From assembly GCA_949316495.1 (NCBI GenBank), contig OX439010.1, positions 11,733,309-11,797,308 of the forward strand: 64,000 nucleotides of DNA. The letters run 5' to 3'. The translations under genes and the position numbers were made by a program. Every line of letters starts with the position of its first letter. Within the stretch, counting starts at the first letter, position 1. The notes under the pieces are model-generated. The model made no database searches, was not told the origin of the DNA, and worked only from the letters and a program-made list of their open reading frames with translations. The stretch comes from Amphiduros pacificus (lineage: Eukaryota > Annelida > Polychaeta > Phyllodocida > Hesionidae). This document shows positions 51,001 to 63,265 of the stretch, one piece after another.

Positions 51001-52690
51001 ACTACAGAGACCATCTCATGTACAGTACAGGGTGTAGCCCACGTAGACTACAGGGACCATCGCATGTACAGTACAGGGTGTAGCCCACATAGACTACAGG
51101 GACCATCTCATGTACAGTACAGGGTGTAGCCCACGTAGACTACAGGGACCATCCCATGTACAGTACAGGGTGTAGCCCAGGTAGACTACAGGGACCATCT
51201 AATGTACAGTACAGGGTGTAGCTCACGTAAACTACAGGGACCATCTCATGTACAGTACAGGGTGTAGTCCACGTAGACTACAGGGACCATCTCATGTACA
51301 GTACAGGGTGTAGCCCACGTAGACTACAGGGACCATCTAATGTACAGTACAGGGTGTAGCCCACGTAGACTACAGGGACCATCCCATGTACAGTACAGGG
51401 TGTAGCCCACGTAGACTACAAGGACCATCTCATGTACAGTACAGGGTGTAGCCCACGTAGACTACAGGGACCATCTAATGTACAGTACAGGGTGTAGCTC
51501 ACGTAAACTACAGGGACCATCCCATGTACAGTACAGGGTGTAGCCCACGTAGACTACAAGGACCATCTCATGTACAGTACAGGGTGTAGCCCACGTAGAC
51601 TACAGGGACCATCCCATGTACAGTACAGGGTGTAGCCCACGTAGACTACAAGGACCATCTCATGTACAGTACAGGGTGTAGCCCACGTAGACTACAAGGA
51701 CCATCTCATGTACAGTACAGGGTGTAGCCCACGTAGACTACAAGGACCATCTCATGTACAGTACAGGGTGTAGTCCACGTAGACTACAGGGACCATCTAA
51801 TGTACAGTACAGGGTGTAGCTCACGTAAACTACAGGGACCATCTCATGTACAGTACAGGGTGTAGTCCACGTAGTCTAGAGGGACCATCCCATGTACAGT
51901 ACAGGGTGTAGCCCACGTAGACTACAAGGACCATCCCATGTACAGTACAGGGTGTAGCCCACGTAGACTACAGGGACCATCCCATGTACAGTACAGGGTG
52001 TAGCCCACGTAGACTACAGGGACCATCCCATGTACAGTACAGGGTGTAGCCCACGTAGACTACAGGGACCATCCCATGTACAGTACAGGGTGTAGCCCAC
52101 GTAGACTACAGGGACCATCCCATGTACAGTACAGGGTGTAGCCCACGTGGACTACAGGGACCATCTCATGTACAGTACAGGGTGTAGCCCACGTAGACTA
52201 CAGGGAACATCCCATGTACAGTACAGGGTGTAGCCCACGTAGACTATAGGGACCATCTCATGTAAAACACAGGGTGTAGCCCACATAGTCTACAGGGACC
52301 ATCTCATGTACAGTACAGGGTGTAGCCCACGTAGACTACAGGGACCATCTCATGCACAGTACAGGGTGTAGCCCACGTAGACTACAGGGACCATCGCATG
52401 TACAGTACAGGGTGTAGCCCACGTAGACTACAGGGACCATCTCATATACAGTACAGGGTGTAGCCCACTTAGACTACAGGGACCATCTCATGTAAGGTAC
52501 AGGGTGTAGCCCACGTACAGTAGCCCATGTAGTCTACAGGGACCATCCCATGTACAGTACAGGGTGTAGCCCATGTAGACTACAGGGACCATCTCATGTA
52601 CAGTACAGGGTGTAGCCCACGTAGACTACAGGGACCATCCCATGTACAGTAAAGGGTGTAGCCCATGGAGACTAGAGGGACCATCCCTTG
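36018..52690 (+). repeat. Main satellite array: 46-bp unit, roughly 360 copies
   Basis: A 16.7-kb array of a 46-bp unit. Each unit is a dimer of two 23-bp halves, ACAGGGACCATCCCATGTAC and ACAGGGTGTAGCCCACGTAG plus three bases each, matching at about 16 of 23 positions. Each half contains small palindromes (GGG-N5-CCC, GTAC-A-GTAC, GTAG-A-CTAC). Variants such as CGCACGTAGTCTACAGAG, CATCTAATG and CTCACGTAG recur in blocks, for example about 44631, 47323 and 50336, showing long segmental copying inside the array. Hybrid short units (CCCACGTACAGTAGCCCACG) occur at about 45989, 46098, 46580, 46690, 48088 and 52515. Not CRISPR: there are no unique spacers. No gene inside. Confidence 0.95.
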
Positions 52691-53175
52691 TAGACTTAAG
52701 GGTATATCCCATATAGTTTAAAGGGAATAGTCCATATAGACAAAGGGAATAGCCCATGTAGACAAAGAGAATAGCCCATGTAGACAAAGGGAATAGCCCA
52801 TGTAGACCAAGGGAATAGCCCATGTAGACAAAGGGAATAGCTCATGTAGACCAAGGGAATAGCCCATGTAGACCAAGGGAATAGCCCATGTAGACCAAGG
52901 GAATAGCCCATGTAGACAAAGGGAATAGCCCATGTAGACAAAGGGAATAGCCCATGTAGACCAAGGGAATAGCCCATGTAGACCAAGGGAATAGCCCATG
53001 TAGACAAAGGGAATAGCATATGTAGACAAAGGGAATAGCCCATGTAGACCAAGGGAATAGCCCATGTAGACAAAGGGAATAGCCCATGTAGATAAAGGGA
53101 ATAGCCCATGTAGACCAAGGGAATAGCCCATGTAGACCAAGGGAATAGCCCATGTAGACCAAGGGAATAGCATAT
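52691..53175 (+). repeat. Monomeric edge of the satellite: about 20 copies of a 21-22 bp unit
   Basis: Units of the type GGGAATAGCCCATGTAGACC or with GACAAA in place of GACCAA. The transition zone (52660-52735: GGAGACTAGAGGGACC, TTGTAGACTTAAGGG, TATAGTTTAAAGGG) is mirrored in the left arm at 24995-25065, so both arrays inherited the same edge. Only 3-4 monomers remain on the left, about 20 here. Open frames through it (GYSLCLHGLFPLSTWAI pattern) are artefacts. Confidence 0.9.
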
Positions 53176-53194
53176 TATGCTAGAGTGAATAGCT

Positions 53195-56100
53195 TCTGTA
53201 TAACACAGTCCCAATGATACAGACTGCAAACCATCGATTAGAGCCCGTGCTTTTTGAATAAAAGAATCTTTGAAGCAAATACAGTGTTGATTTTATGTAT
53301 TTTATAACAATTATAAAGTGGAAGTATTTGGATCTTTGTCTTGCTTCCAGACGCTATGGTTAGAAGTATGCCTTAAATATAATAAATTATCCACTAAAAT
53401 CTTAATCAGTGTAATAAAAAGTGAAAAAATACATATCAGATTTTTTCTTGATTCATAAAAGTTATCCCAAACATCCTTCATTCAGACTTTACATTACACC
53501 TTGTCAACAGGTGGCACCACTTGTGTAATAAACTCATGAATGATATTTCAACTGCGCATGCAAGGCATATGAGGGTGTTTCACTTTGACTGATATAATTA
53601 TAAAAAAATACTATTCATAATTCTTTGATTTTGAAGACTCTGAAGATAAAGTCAAAGTAGATTATAATCGTTCATCACGTGTTATGCTGTTATTGTGTTT
53701 GACTGAAAGTGCCAAGTACTGGCTATACTCTTTTGACCACTATATTTACTCATCATCAGCGAGAATGAGTGACATAGCGCATGTAGCGGGTTTATAGCAG
53801 TGGGAGGAGCGGACGTCCAGAAAGCACCCTGCAGAGCACTTTCAGAGACATTTAATATTGGCCATGTTCGACTTCCATTCACCAAATCAACCACACAGAA
53901 TCCCATTTTTTTTTAAAATTATAAACAAAATAGTATTTAAAGGAAATGGGCATGAAATTATTCAAATAGTAAAAGGGGTCATAGGCCATTTTAATGATTG
54001 GCCACTTTTAGTTATGTGTTTCATAGACATATTCATAAAAGGATTTCACTAACTTCCTCATATTGTTGAAAAAAAATAAATACATGAAATTTTTTAGAAA
54101 TATATCAGCTACTAAATGTTATAACCCAATAGACTCTACATTCAATATATTTTTTATTATATTTTTTTCAATAATTTTTATTCATACTAATTTTCTCATA
54201 TTTTTCAGGGAATATTTCTTCTTTTTTAGGTATTATTATGATAAGAGCAACTTATTGCTGATTATTTTCTGAAATTAGATTAATATTTAATTTATCCAAT
54301 ACCTCAAAAATAAATGTGAGGTCAAATTAAAGTCCTTCAATTTGTCACTTTTGTAACCCTACTGATTTAAGCTATTTTTAATAATTTTAGCTTCATAATA
54401 AATCTTGAAATTGACGGACTTTTTTTCAATTTCTTTTTAGTATTAATGTGTTTTTCTCTGCAGTATTCTATATATTTTCATAAACTAACCTCCAATAAGC
54501 TGGCATTTTTATATTATTAAAAAAAAACTTTTATAGTATTTTCCTCTGTTTTCCCTTATAGATTGACCACAAAACTATTAAATTGCTCTCAAATTGTTAA
54601 TTATGGACAGATTTTGATGAATAAGGACTCTACGAGCTCATATTTGTAAGATGTAGATGATAGGATAATAAAACATGTAGATAATTTCATGGAAATAGGC
54701 TTTCTATTTTCAAGGTCATTGAAAGGTCACTTCAAGGTCACTGGCAATATTTGATCAAAATAGCCTAAGAAGGTTGACATTCGATCACACACCATTTGTA
54801 GATGTATATTGAGTAGTAAAAAAGTTATATCCCTATGTCTGTCATTTCTAGTGATGTGCATGCGAACTCTAATGTGGTCTGTCAGGGTATTAGGCCTGTA
54901 CTTGTAGAAACACATGCCTTTCTACGCCAAATCTCTCCATTGTTCCAATCTTTCAAATAACACAGACATTTATGTAAGGGAAATATGATGGGTGATAAAA
55001 TTTGATGGCAAAGTTTGGGGTATAAACATTTATATTCCATGAGGAAAAAGAGATTGGAAGTCTCATTTCATGATTGCTGAATGTCATGGTTGAGATATTA
55101 TAATCAAGGGTAAATAAAGAAATGCAATCTATGAATGTATATGTTTTTTTCCAGTAACAAATGTTAAGTGAAGTAATCAAGCTGAACGTCATGTAAATAA
55201 AAAAGATATTTGCCAAAAATGGAGGGGGGGGTTCCTTTCCCCCTCTGAAATTGACTTCTCCAAACTTGAAACTCCATTTTTTTCTTAACAGTCCTATACT
55301 CTATTTTTTTTCTGCATATGTGAGAGCTTCAATATATATATCTTTTTGACTTTTCTTCACCCGTTAACTTTGGTCTAGATAGTTCGGAAAAAATTCTCAA
55401 CTGATTTTTTTTTGTGATCCAGCATACTCGTCCGAGATATATGAGATTTTGCATCCATTTTGATGAATCAAGAACATCAAAATTTTGAAATCATCTCAAA
55501 TACGCTTTCTTTTTAAATATGCGTGCTTCACACATTCATTTTTCATCGACACCCAATATAAGTTTTGTTTGACGTGAACGCTAGATGTCGCCACTATCCG
55601 AAATGCCAGGTGCAGCGGCTCAGTGAGTTAAATATATATTTTATGATAGGACTGAATCTTGCAATTAAGACTTAAACCCAATTTGGCAAATTAACAAACA
55701 ACTGCATCAACATTCAGAATAATCATTTAAGTGCAAGATTTGAAACAATTTGTCTGCACACTCAAATCACTGTTTGGACAAAAGCGTGAACCAAGTAGGT
55801 GAAACGGTGCCCCGGGAACGGTGCCATGACCTTTAACGGCAATAAAAGCTTATTCATTTCAGTCTCCCAAACACATGCATGCATAGACTGATCTTATGTG
55901 TTAAACATAAACAAGAATAAACCACTGTATGAGGGACAGTGTGGTTCCATTAATTATAGCAATTAAAAGAGGGGTGCGTATCATTTCTCATAATCATTAA
56001 CTCAAACATTTGTACGCCATCTCCCTTTCGCTCTCCTTTTTTTCTAGGTGATAGGTGGAGGGGGAGGGTGATATCCAAATTATACATTGTGGCCTAGATC

Positions 56101-56220
56101 TTCATAAATGTGTGTTCAAATGATTATCAAAAAATTTAAAAAATGAAAAGAAGCATAATCGCCTGACCATAAAAAGAAAATATTTCACCTGACCCATCTT
56201 ATACCATCCTATAAGGGTCC
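53195..56220 (-). repeat. Right arm of the large inverted duplication
   Basis: Reverse-complement counterpart of 22150-24935, with a private 1.1-kb insertion at 53754-54857 and a private 22-bp insertion near 53350 (GACGCTATGGTTAGAAGTATG). Similarity fades after about 56220. By eye identity is around 85-90 percent, so the duplication is not very recent. Confidence 0.85.
53754..54857. mobile_element. 1.1-kb insertion with imperfect terminal inverted repeats
   Basis: The left arm gives the empty site (TACTCATGCATGCGACC in reverse complement). The inserted piece begins CATCAGCGAGAATGAGTGAC and ends, in reverse complement, CATCACTAGAAATGACAGAC, about 18 of 24 matching. The first 70 bases are GC-richer (GGGAGGAGCGGACGTCC), the rest very AT-rich and non-coding. 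Probably a non-autonomous DNA transposon; target duplication unclear. Confidence 0.55.
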
Positions 56221-56229
56221 TAACACATT

Positions 56230-56657
56230 TCAGAGATATCTAACGTTTTTATAAGTTAAATCGGAAATAATTTTGATGTTAAAGCCGATTATACATTTCG
56301 CTTTGATATCTTTTGAAATTGGTGTTAGCCATTGAAATTAGGATCATTGGCCTCACGTGATTTTATACCACAGAATTTGTTAATGATATATCTAGTTTGA
56401 TATTGCATGCATGTGTAGCAATGTCAAATTTTCCTCAACCAGTTTTTAATTAAACATTGCTTATCATATAAAGAGCTTGATACCTTGGTGTGCTCTGCCC
56501 AGCTTGTGTTTCTGGCCGGAGGCGTTAATATGTGTGTCCACAATAACTTGCTATCTTCACGTGGTTGGCTGAAAGTTTGCCGCCAATGAGTCACGTGACG
56601 ACAGATCTATGGCGAGTTGCTACAGCGTCCCTCATACCGTGGCAGACGATGTAAAAC
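56230..56657 (+). promoter_or_regulatory. Probable promoter/5' UTR of the colmedin-like gene
   Basis: GC content and CpG rise from about 56500. Three CACGTG E-box cores lie at about 56356, 56560 and 56593. Two upstream ATGs precede the main one: 56586 (23 codons, ends TAA at 56652-56654) and 56609 (overlaps the main frame out of phase, ends near 56768). Whether they are transcribed depends on the unknown start site. Confidence 0.4.
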
Positions 56658-57143
56658 ATGGCAACCTCCAAACACGACAACTCGCTCTGGACCCATGTGA
56701 AAATACTCTACGTTCTCTTAACTTTAGTGACAGGCGGATCTGTCTGTGCCATTTTAAAGTGTTTTGTTGAAATTCATAATCTACGTCTTGATCTGAGCGC
56801 CGAGCTTCTGACGAGAGGCGCCGTGGAGTTTGCAAACTTGGATCATGTGTTAGACGCGCACAAACAACGCGGAACAAGGTTCCGTGCAAAGCAAGACAAA
56901 AACGATTCCCCGGATCATGTGAATGGAAGCGAAGATTCCGATGAAGACATCGATACAGATTATGAAGGAAATCTTGAAAACAGCGAGGACCAGCTGATCC
57001 GAGTCCGGCGCCATGCCTCGCTGTACAGGACGGGCGGGGGCCGGGCCGGCGGAGGTCGGTTAGGAGAGCCGGGCGGGGGCGGAGGGTCCGGCGCCAATGG
57101 CCCCGACGACTGGGTCTGGCTCACCTCGTACTCACGGATACCT
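56658..57143 (+). CDS. Colmedin/gliomedin-like type II membrane protein, first coding exon
   Basis: Colmedins are type II membrane proteins with a collagen-like stalk and an olfactomedin domain, acting at cell surfaces (gliomedin at nodes of Ranvier, UNC-122 in worms). Seen in 162 codons: a short cytoplasmic N-terminus, a membrane span at about 15-38 (ILYVLLTLVTGGSVCAILKC), a juxtamembrane helix, an acidic stretch (91-112), a furin-type site RVRR at 115-118, a Gly-rich run (126-148) and DDWVWLTSYSRIP at the exon end. Human gliomedin as I remember it has the same order, including a KR cleavage site and MMMTYSMVPIRV before the collagen part. The donor GTACGT at 57144 gives a phase 0 exon. Later exons (collagen, olfactomedin) are not visible in the window. 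The assignment rests on one exon; another collagen-like type II protein remains possible. Confidence 0.7.
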
Positions 57144-59898
57144 GTACGTACACAAACTATACTAATATATAACCGCCCACTTTTATTTAGTTTAGAGGGT
57201 TTTTTTTTCAGGAAGAAAATGTTATTTGTAGGTTCATGAGATAATCAATTTTATTTCAGTCTCTTTGAATGTCAAAGACATCCGTGTTTGTAAGACCTTA
57301 AAGTAATCTGTATTTTTCTGAGGAAAGACAAAGACTCAAAAAATCTTCATTTATGTATTCTAACGAAGAATAATAATGAAGTACTTTCATAAAATAATGC
57401 AAGATTTTAGTTAAACTTAAGGGCCAGTTACAGAAATTGGATAATTGCTTTTCAATTACGATATCAACATTGCGATACAGCAAGTTACATGGATCAGCTT
57501 TCAAAATGACATGAAATATTAATGCTATGACCTTCTGCTGAGGTAGGCTTCATGATCTACATCTCATCTCTCATAATCTATGATAGGTTTGACATTTTGG
57601 TCTGGTGTATTGTTGGAATCGATCAAAAACTATTTCTTTCAGTTAATTCACAAACTAGTTCAAACAGTGTACTGTTATTGGTGAAAGAAGGCAATGAAAA
57701 TAATTTCCAACTTTCTATAATCTGACCGATGTTGTTAGATAATTTGAGAATATGAGACCTATGACATTTTGTCAGCATATCATTATGATAAACAAGACTT
57801 TACAAAATGTGTTAAGAAGGCTACAATAGTTCCAACAAACATTCAAGGGATTTATAAGATGAATTTAAATAATAATATTAATCATAAATAAACCAGTGAA
57901 AATATGAATAATCTTGAAGGGCAAAGAGTAACAGGTTTGATATATCTAAATTAATTTAAATTTATATTCCCATGAAATTTCTTGCCTAGCCCCATGTGCA
58001 GTTGATCAGGCAAAGTACAGCTATATTTCCAGGCTGTACCCCCTATCACATGGCCCCAATTTTCTGCCCAGCAGGGAGGAAGCTATGATCTTTCTTTTGT
58101 TACATCTTGTGTTCCACCCTGCTACCACACTCCAGCCAGATTGTCATCTCATTTATTTTGCTGGATTCATCTTTAATGCATAGAGCTATACTTCATCTGA
58201 AATATATTTGCTTTATCCAGTCAATCCAAACTTTTACGCAGTCACACATATTTGTGAGTAAATGCAGGCACGCCAGATTGGTTCTTCATAAGCCAGGCCA
58301 GATCAAACTAACAAATTAAACATCATTTAATCATTTGTTATTTAGGTTTGTAATACCCTTATTGACAGTCAAGAAATGTCTCATTGGCCAGCATAAATTT
58401 GAATGTATCGTTATATAACCTATATATTCCACATCAAATATTATAAAATCTTCCACTGATCAAAAATTCAGATAAAAATGGATAATTTTCTTCTGTTATG
58501 TTCTTCCCATTCTGTCTGTGTATTTATCTGTTTATTGAGGGTACATTTTCCGTTTCTCATATAACCGTGAAGTGTATATGTTCTGACCTTATATTTATGT
58601 TTAGTCAAGTGCAGTTCATAACTTTGCATGAATAATTGAAAAGGTATAGAGAAATTCTTTATGAGAAAATATCAATTAAATGTAGTTTTGAAAAAGTAAA
58701 TCAACATGTGCACAGGAAGGGAAAGGAAATGAGATCTAGGGAAAGAAATTATTTGACCATGTGTTTAGTTTTCATCTGTTTTACTTTCTCTTTGTGCTAT
58801 CCAATGTACTGACCTTGAAATATGAGGGGTCAAGGTGAGATACAAACATACAAAGGATTGTCACTGGTCTGGGATCTTCTCACAAACAATAGACTCTCAG
58901 AAATGTTGTTTGGAGGAAGGGGATGGGAATATACAACTTAGGACCATAAACGCTTTTGAAAATTAGTCAAAGTTACAATCAGGTTCAACATTTTAAACTG
59001 TTCACTGAAAAACAGTCATATATATTTTGGTTTTATACATTTTCATATTCTTGGATAAGGGTAACTTTTGAGATAAAGAAATGAAAGAATACATGATGCA
59101 TGAGAACCTTAACCAAACTTTTAAACATGTTTTATGAGGAAGTACAATGATATTTAACACAAGGGTAAACACTGACTGATATTGCACTGATCCACATCTA
59201 TCACTGATTTTAGCAGCTTTCATCTTTTCAGTTTTATACATGTGTAAGAAACAAAGAGAACTGACATTGTTTATCTATGGTTCCTTATGCTTGATTTAGA
59301 TAGATACACACTATCCGACTTTGTGCATTACAGTTTCATTCAAAATTTGCATTCTTCAAAAGAAGCAAGGTGCATTACCTGCAGGAAGGCACACAGAAAT
59401 TTTTCCAGTAGAATTAATATAGGGGTGAATCTGCCTTTAATATCAGAATATATTTTATTGTCATTTCTGATGCCAAAATATTATAAGTAATATTAATTGT
59501 GTTGCATTTTTATTTCAATTATTTTGTTGTAGTTTCACAATTGAGCAAGAATCACATTATAATTGACCAAAATGTTGATATGATCCATCACTTGAGTTTC
59601 TTTAAACACCGAAACAGAATATGTGTTTAGTATTTGATATCCAGCAATGCATAATATTCTGTCATGAGTAAATACTGATACATGGTGGGCTGAAAATGTA
59701 CAGTGCATGCCATAGGTCATATCACAATTCCACATAAAATTGTTTTGAGATAGGAACCATAGTGATTCCAAGTGTTTTCAAGTGATAGTATGACTGCCTA
59801 CTGTACCAGACATATTGATATCAGGTCCAGACTATTCAAACCGGCAGGAAAAAGAAAGTTTGACTTTAGAATACTAAAATTACTGATATGGGTATTGA

Positions 59899-60124
<226 letters not shown>

Positions 60125-61524
60125 TATATATATATGAATGGGAGAAATGAACAAGTAAGTTGTCAGGAGTAGGACATTAAGCTGATGCATCATGTTCTTT
60201 TTGCTGCAATGTTTTGACAGTTAAAATATATTGCTATTTATTTTATATAGTGATGGATGGAACCTGCTACAACCATATCATACAGTCAGGCCAATATTTG
60301 TGCTTGCAAAGTGTAAAGATGATCAATTTAGGAACATGAAATATGTAGATTTTAATGATTTTTTACAAAAGACATTTTGTAAATTGTAGCTGAGTTGGAG
60401 GTGCCATCTATATTATATGTGCAAAAAATTAAAACCACAATAAAAAAATGTCCACATGCAAGTTGATCACGACTCTTCCCAGCAGGGGATACATACCGTA
60501 AGCAGGGCAAACATACCAGTTATGTTGATAATGAATCAGACACAGTTGTAGATATCTCACTTTCAAAGTAATTTACCACATATTTGCTGACAAATAACAT
60601 TGTTATGATTTGATTTTATAATATTCTCCATTGGGTGTAAGTTGTGAAAATTCAACATTGTGAGGAGACTTGAACCATTACATTTTGAGCCCTGGCAGGA
60701 GATGTTGGTTGAGTTTGGTTTGCTCAATATCATAGACCACATCATTAGCAAGAGGCCTCATACGGGTGACCTGAGCCCTGCCTGCCCCTTACCATACCCC
60801 TTCTGGAACCTCTGCTAAAGGATATATATATATATATATATAATCACTCAAGCACAGTGACCTGAGACTCACTTGTAGCCTACAGTTGGGTAATGACAAT
60901 AACAGGTTACACCATTGCTGCCCATTGCTACCTTTGTAATTCTACATGAAATAGGTTTTACACAATTCGCACCAGAAAATCTGTAACCTTTTTTAAAGCG
61001 GAGACCACGCCAAACATTTGGATCAGAAAGATAGTGAATGATATGGTAATACAAAAGTGACCTGGGTAACCAGAGAGAATACAGAGAGCGAGACAGAGGA
61101 ATCCGTTTTCCATCTTCATGCTTAAGAAAACAGAGTGGGAAGATAAGGCTATTGTCATAGTGTGTACCGAGTACATACACATTATGATGCCTTATTCACC
61201 GGCGCAATCCATCCCTTTATACAGTGATGTAGACACAAGCTGACATTGCAACCTCTGTGTTCACCAAACTCGCATTGATTTTGTGTTAGATTTGGGTACG
61301 GTTTTGTGACCAAATGCCACTTTTTCTGTATTTTTTTTCGCCTCCGAGGTCATCTAATATCTTTAAAAGTATGTTCAAACCCAGTATCCTTCACAGTTAT
61401 GTTTGAGTTTGCTGACAAGTTGAGCTTAACTCAAAGTGTAAAGATTACACAAGTATATGATGGATCATAATAAAGCAGGTGTACTCTTCATAGTGAAGTA
61501 CCCGTTTCCTGACTCATTAAGTGA

Positions 61525-61680
61525 TTGTTTATTTGTTTGGGTTTTATGTCACCTCTAACATTTTTTTTATCATTTCATAATGAGATTTACTTGTAGCAGA
61601 TATAGAGCCCATGACCTTTTGGATGCTAATGAGGTTGCACTCTAAGCCAACTGCACCAAGAACCATGCCTCTCATTAAGT
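61525..61680 (-). mobile_element. tRNA-derived SINE (copy 3)
   Basis: On the minus strand: GGTGCAGTTGGCTTAGAGTG (degenerate A box region), GGTCATGGGCTC (degenerate B box), then CTGCTACAAGTAAATCTCAT and an end ACATAAAACCCAAACAAAT shared with the pieces at 18520 and 19855. Order head-body-tail fits a tRNA-derived SINE. Confidence 0.55.
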
Positions 61681-63082
61681 GAGGATATATATGTTATCTG
61701 ATCATTGAATAATACTGATTTATATTCATTGGGTCAGAAATTATCACAGGCTGCTTTATTGAACTTTATTTTGTAAAGTTAATTCTATCAATATTGATGG
61801 TATTATCATTGTTTAAAATCAATTTGACTTCTTTTTCTAAGGAGAAATAAAAAGATTATCAATAATATAATTCTTAATATATATTTTTCTGAATCTAGAA
61901 ATAATCATCTGTATTTTAATCATAATTCAAGATCTCAATGAGATTTATGTTTCTCATTATAATATTCTATAATCCTTTGTAACATTCTCCAGGTCTAGAA
62001 TGACTAAGTACAACATGTTGTCTAAAATATATGCAATTTTTTTAACAGAGACGACTTGTATCTCATATTGATTTCCTTCACAATTAAGTAGACAGAAACT
62101 ATTATGTCCTGCCTCATTGTAGAATAACCAGATTAGTACAGAACTGTAGACCAGACCGCATTCATAAAGTTAAATGTCTAGATTTACAGTAGATGTTGCG
62201 TCCGCTTATCAGAAACATCGCATACGAAACATAGAGTGAATTTCTTTCTGTAATGGTATAAGACAGGTTGCAAGGGTGTGACTAGTCCTATGGATTCCAG
62301 CGTACCCAGCCCATCTACCACAGGAACCAACCACATTTATCACACATTTGCTTTCTTCTTTTGGGTCACTACAAAGAGACAGGTCTGTGAAGATGTCTCT
62401 GAAATAAAGGCCATTAAATGTGATTTATTAAAATGTATGTTTATGTTTTTTGTCCGACATACTTTGATGTTTGACAGAGCAAACAATACAAGATATGTAT
62501 TGCGTGTCATATTATTGCTGATAAAATGGTGTACAAACACAATAAAAGCTGAATTTATCAGCATTATGGTAAATATATATACTTTTGTCATGCATTCCAA
62601 GAATTTCATAATCCAAAGTAGTCCTAACTGGGAGTTTATCTCACCATTTAGATGCTGTTTGGATAGGCCATGAGATTTAGACCCCCAGAATGGAGTGAAG
62701 CTGAAGGGTATAGGGGAAAATTGGAGTACTAAGACAGGCCTTTTTTGTTAATATGATAGATGATTAAAGGAACCACAGTAGTTCCTTATATTTGTAGCTT
62801 TTTCAGCCATATACACACAAACTGATGATGTTTAACATGTTCAGTGTGCTAAGATGAGAATAAGTGATGACGCATACACTGCTGCTGAATCAGGATCTTT
62901 GATAAATTACATATATTCTAAAAGATTAGGACAGCAAAATATATAAAAGAAACACATAAGAATAGCAAATTTAGGGAAATTGATTTTTTTCTGGTATCCA
63001 TTTAGGGATGTTTCAAGAATCTTTTGATCCATTCATCCATTGATCCATTTTATCTATTGTTAAAAATATCTGGATTCCTTTA

Positions 63083-63265
63083 TCTCTGGTATCCTCTGTT
63101 GGATGTCTCTGGTATCCTCTGTTGGATGTCTCTGGTATCCTCTGTTGGATATTTCTGGAGTTCTTTGTTGAATGTCTCTGGTATCCTTTGTTGAATGTTT
63201 CTGGAGTTCTTTGTCGAATGTTTCTGGTATCCTTTGCTAACATTTCTGGTATCCTTTAAGGGAAA
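63083..63265. repeat. Minisatellite, about 23-bp unit, 8 copies
   Basis: Units of the type TCTCTGGTATCCTCTGTTGG, drifting to TTTCTGGAGTTCTTTGTCG on the right. The minus-strand open frames (RNIQQRIPETF pattern) are repeat artefacts. Confidence 0.85.

Noticed and set aside
36018-52690. CRISPR-like appearance of a long regular repeat array
   Set aside because: The whole 46-bp unit repeats without unique spacers, and the context is a eukaryotic genome. It is a satellite.
52626-53229. Overlapping open frames coding GYSLCLHGLFPLSTW-type repeats
   Set aside because: They are translations of the 22-bp satellite monomers in several frames at once, with no start context or non-repeat part.
60869-61180. 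103-codon minus-strand open frame (HYLSDPNVWRGLRFKKGY)
   Set aside because: It looks somewhat protein-like, but I see no domain, no splice partners and a second overlapping frame of similar length. Not enough to call a gene.
62278-62673. 131-codon plus-strand open frame as a colmedin exon
   Set aside because: No Gly-X-Y repeats or olfactomedin motifs, AT-rich composition and no convincing splice sites.
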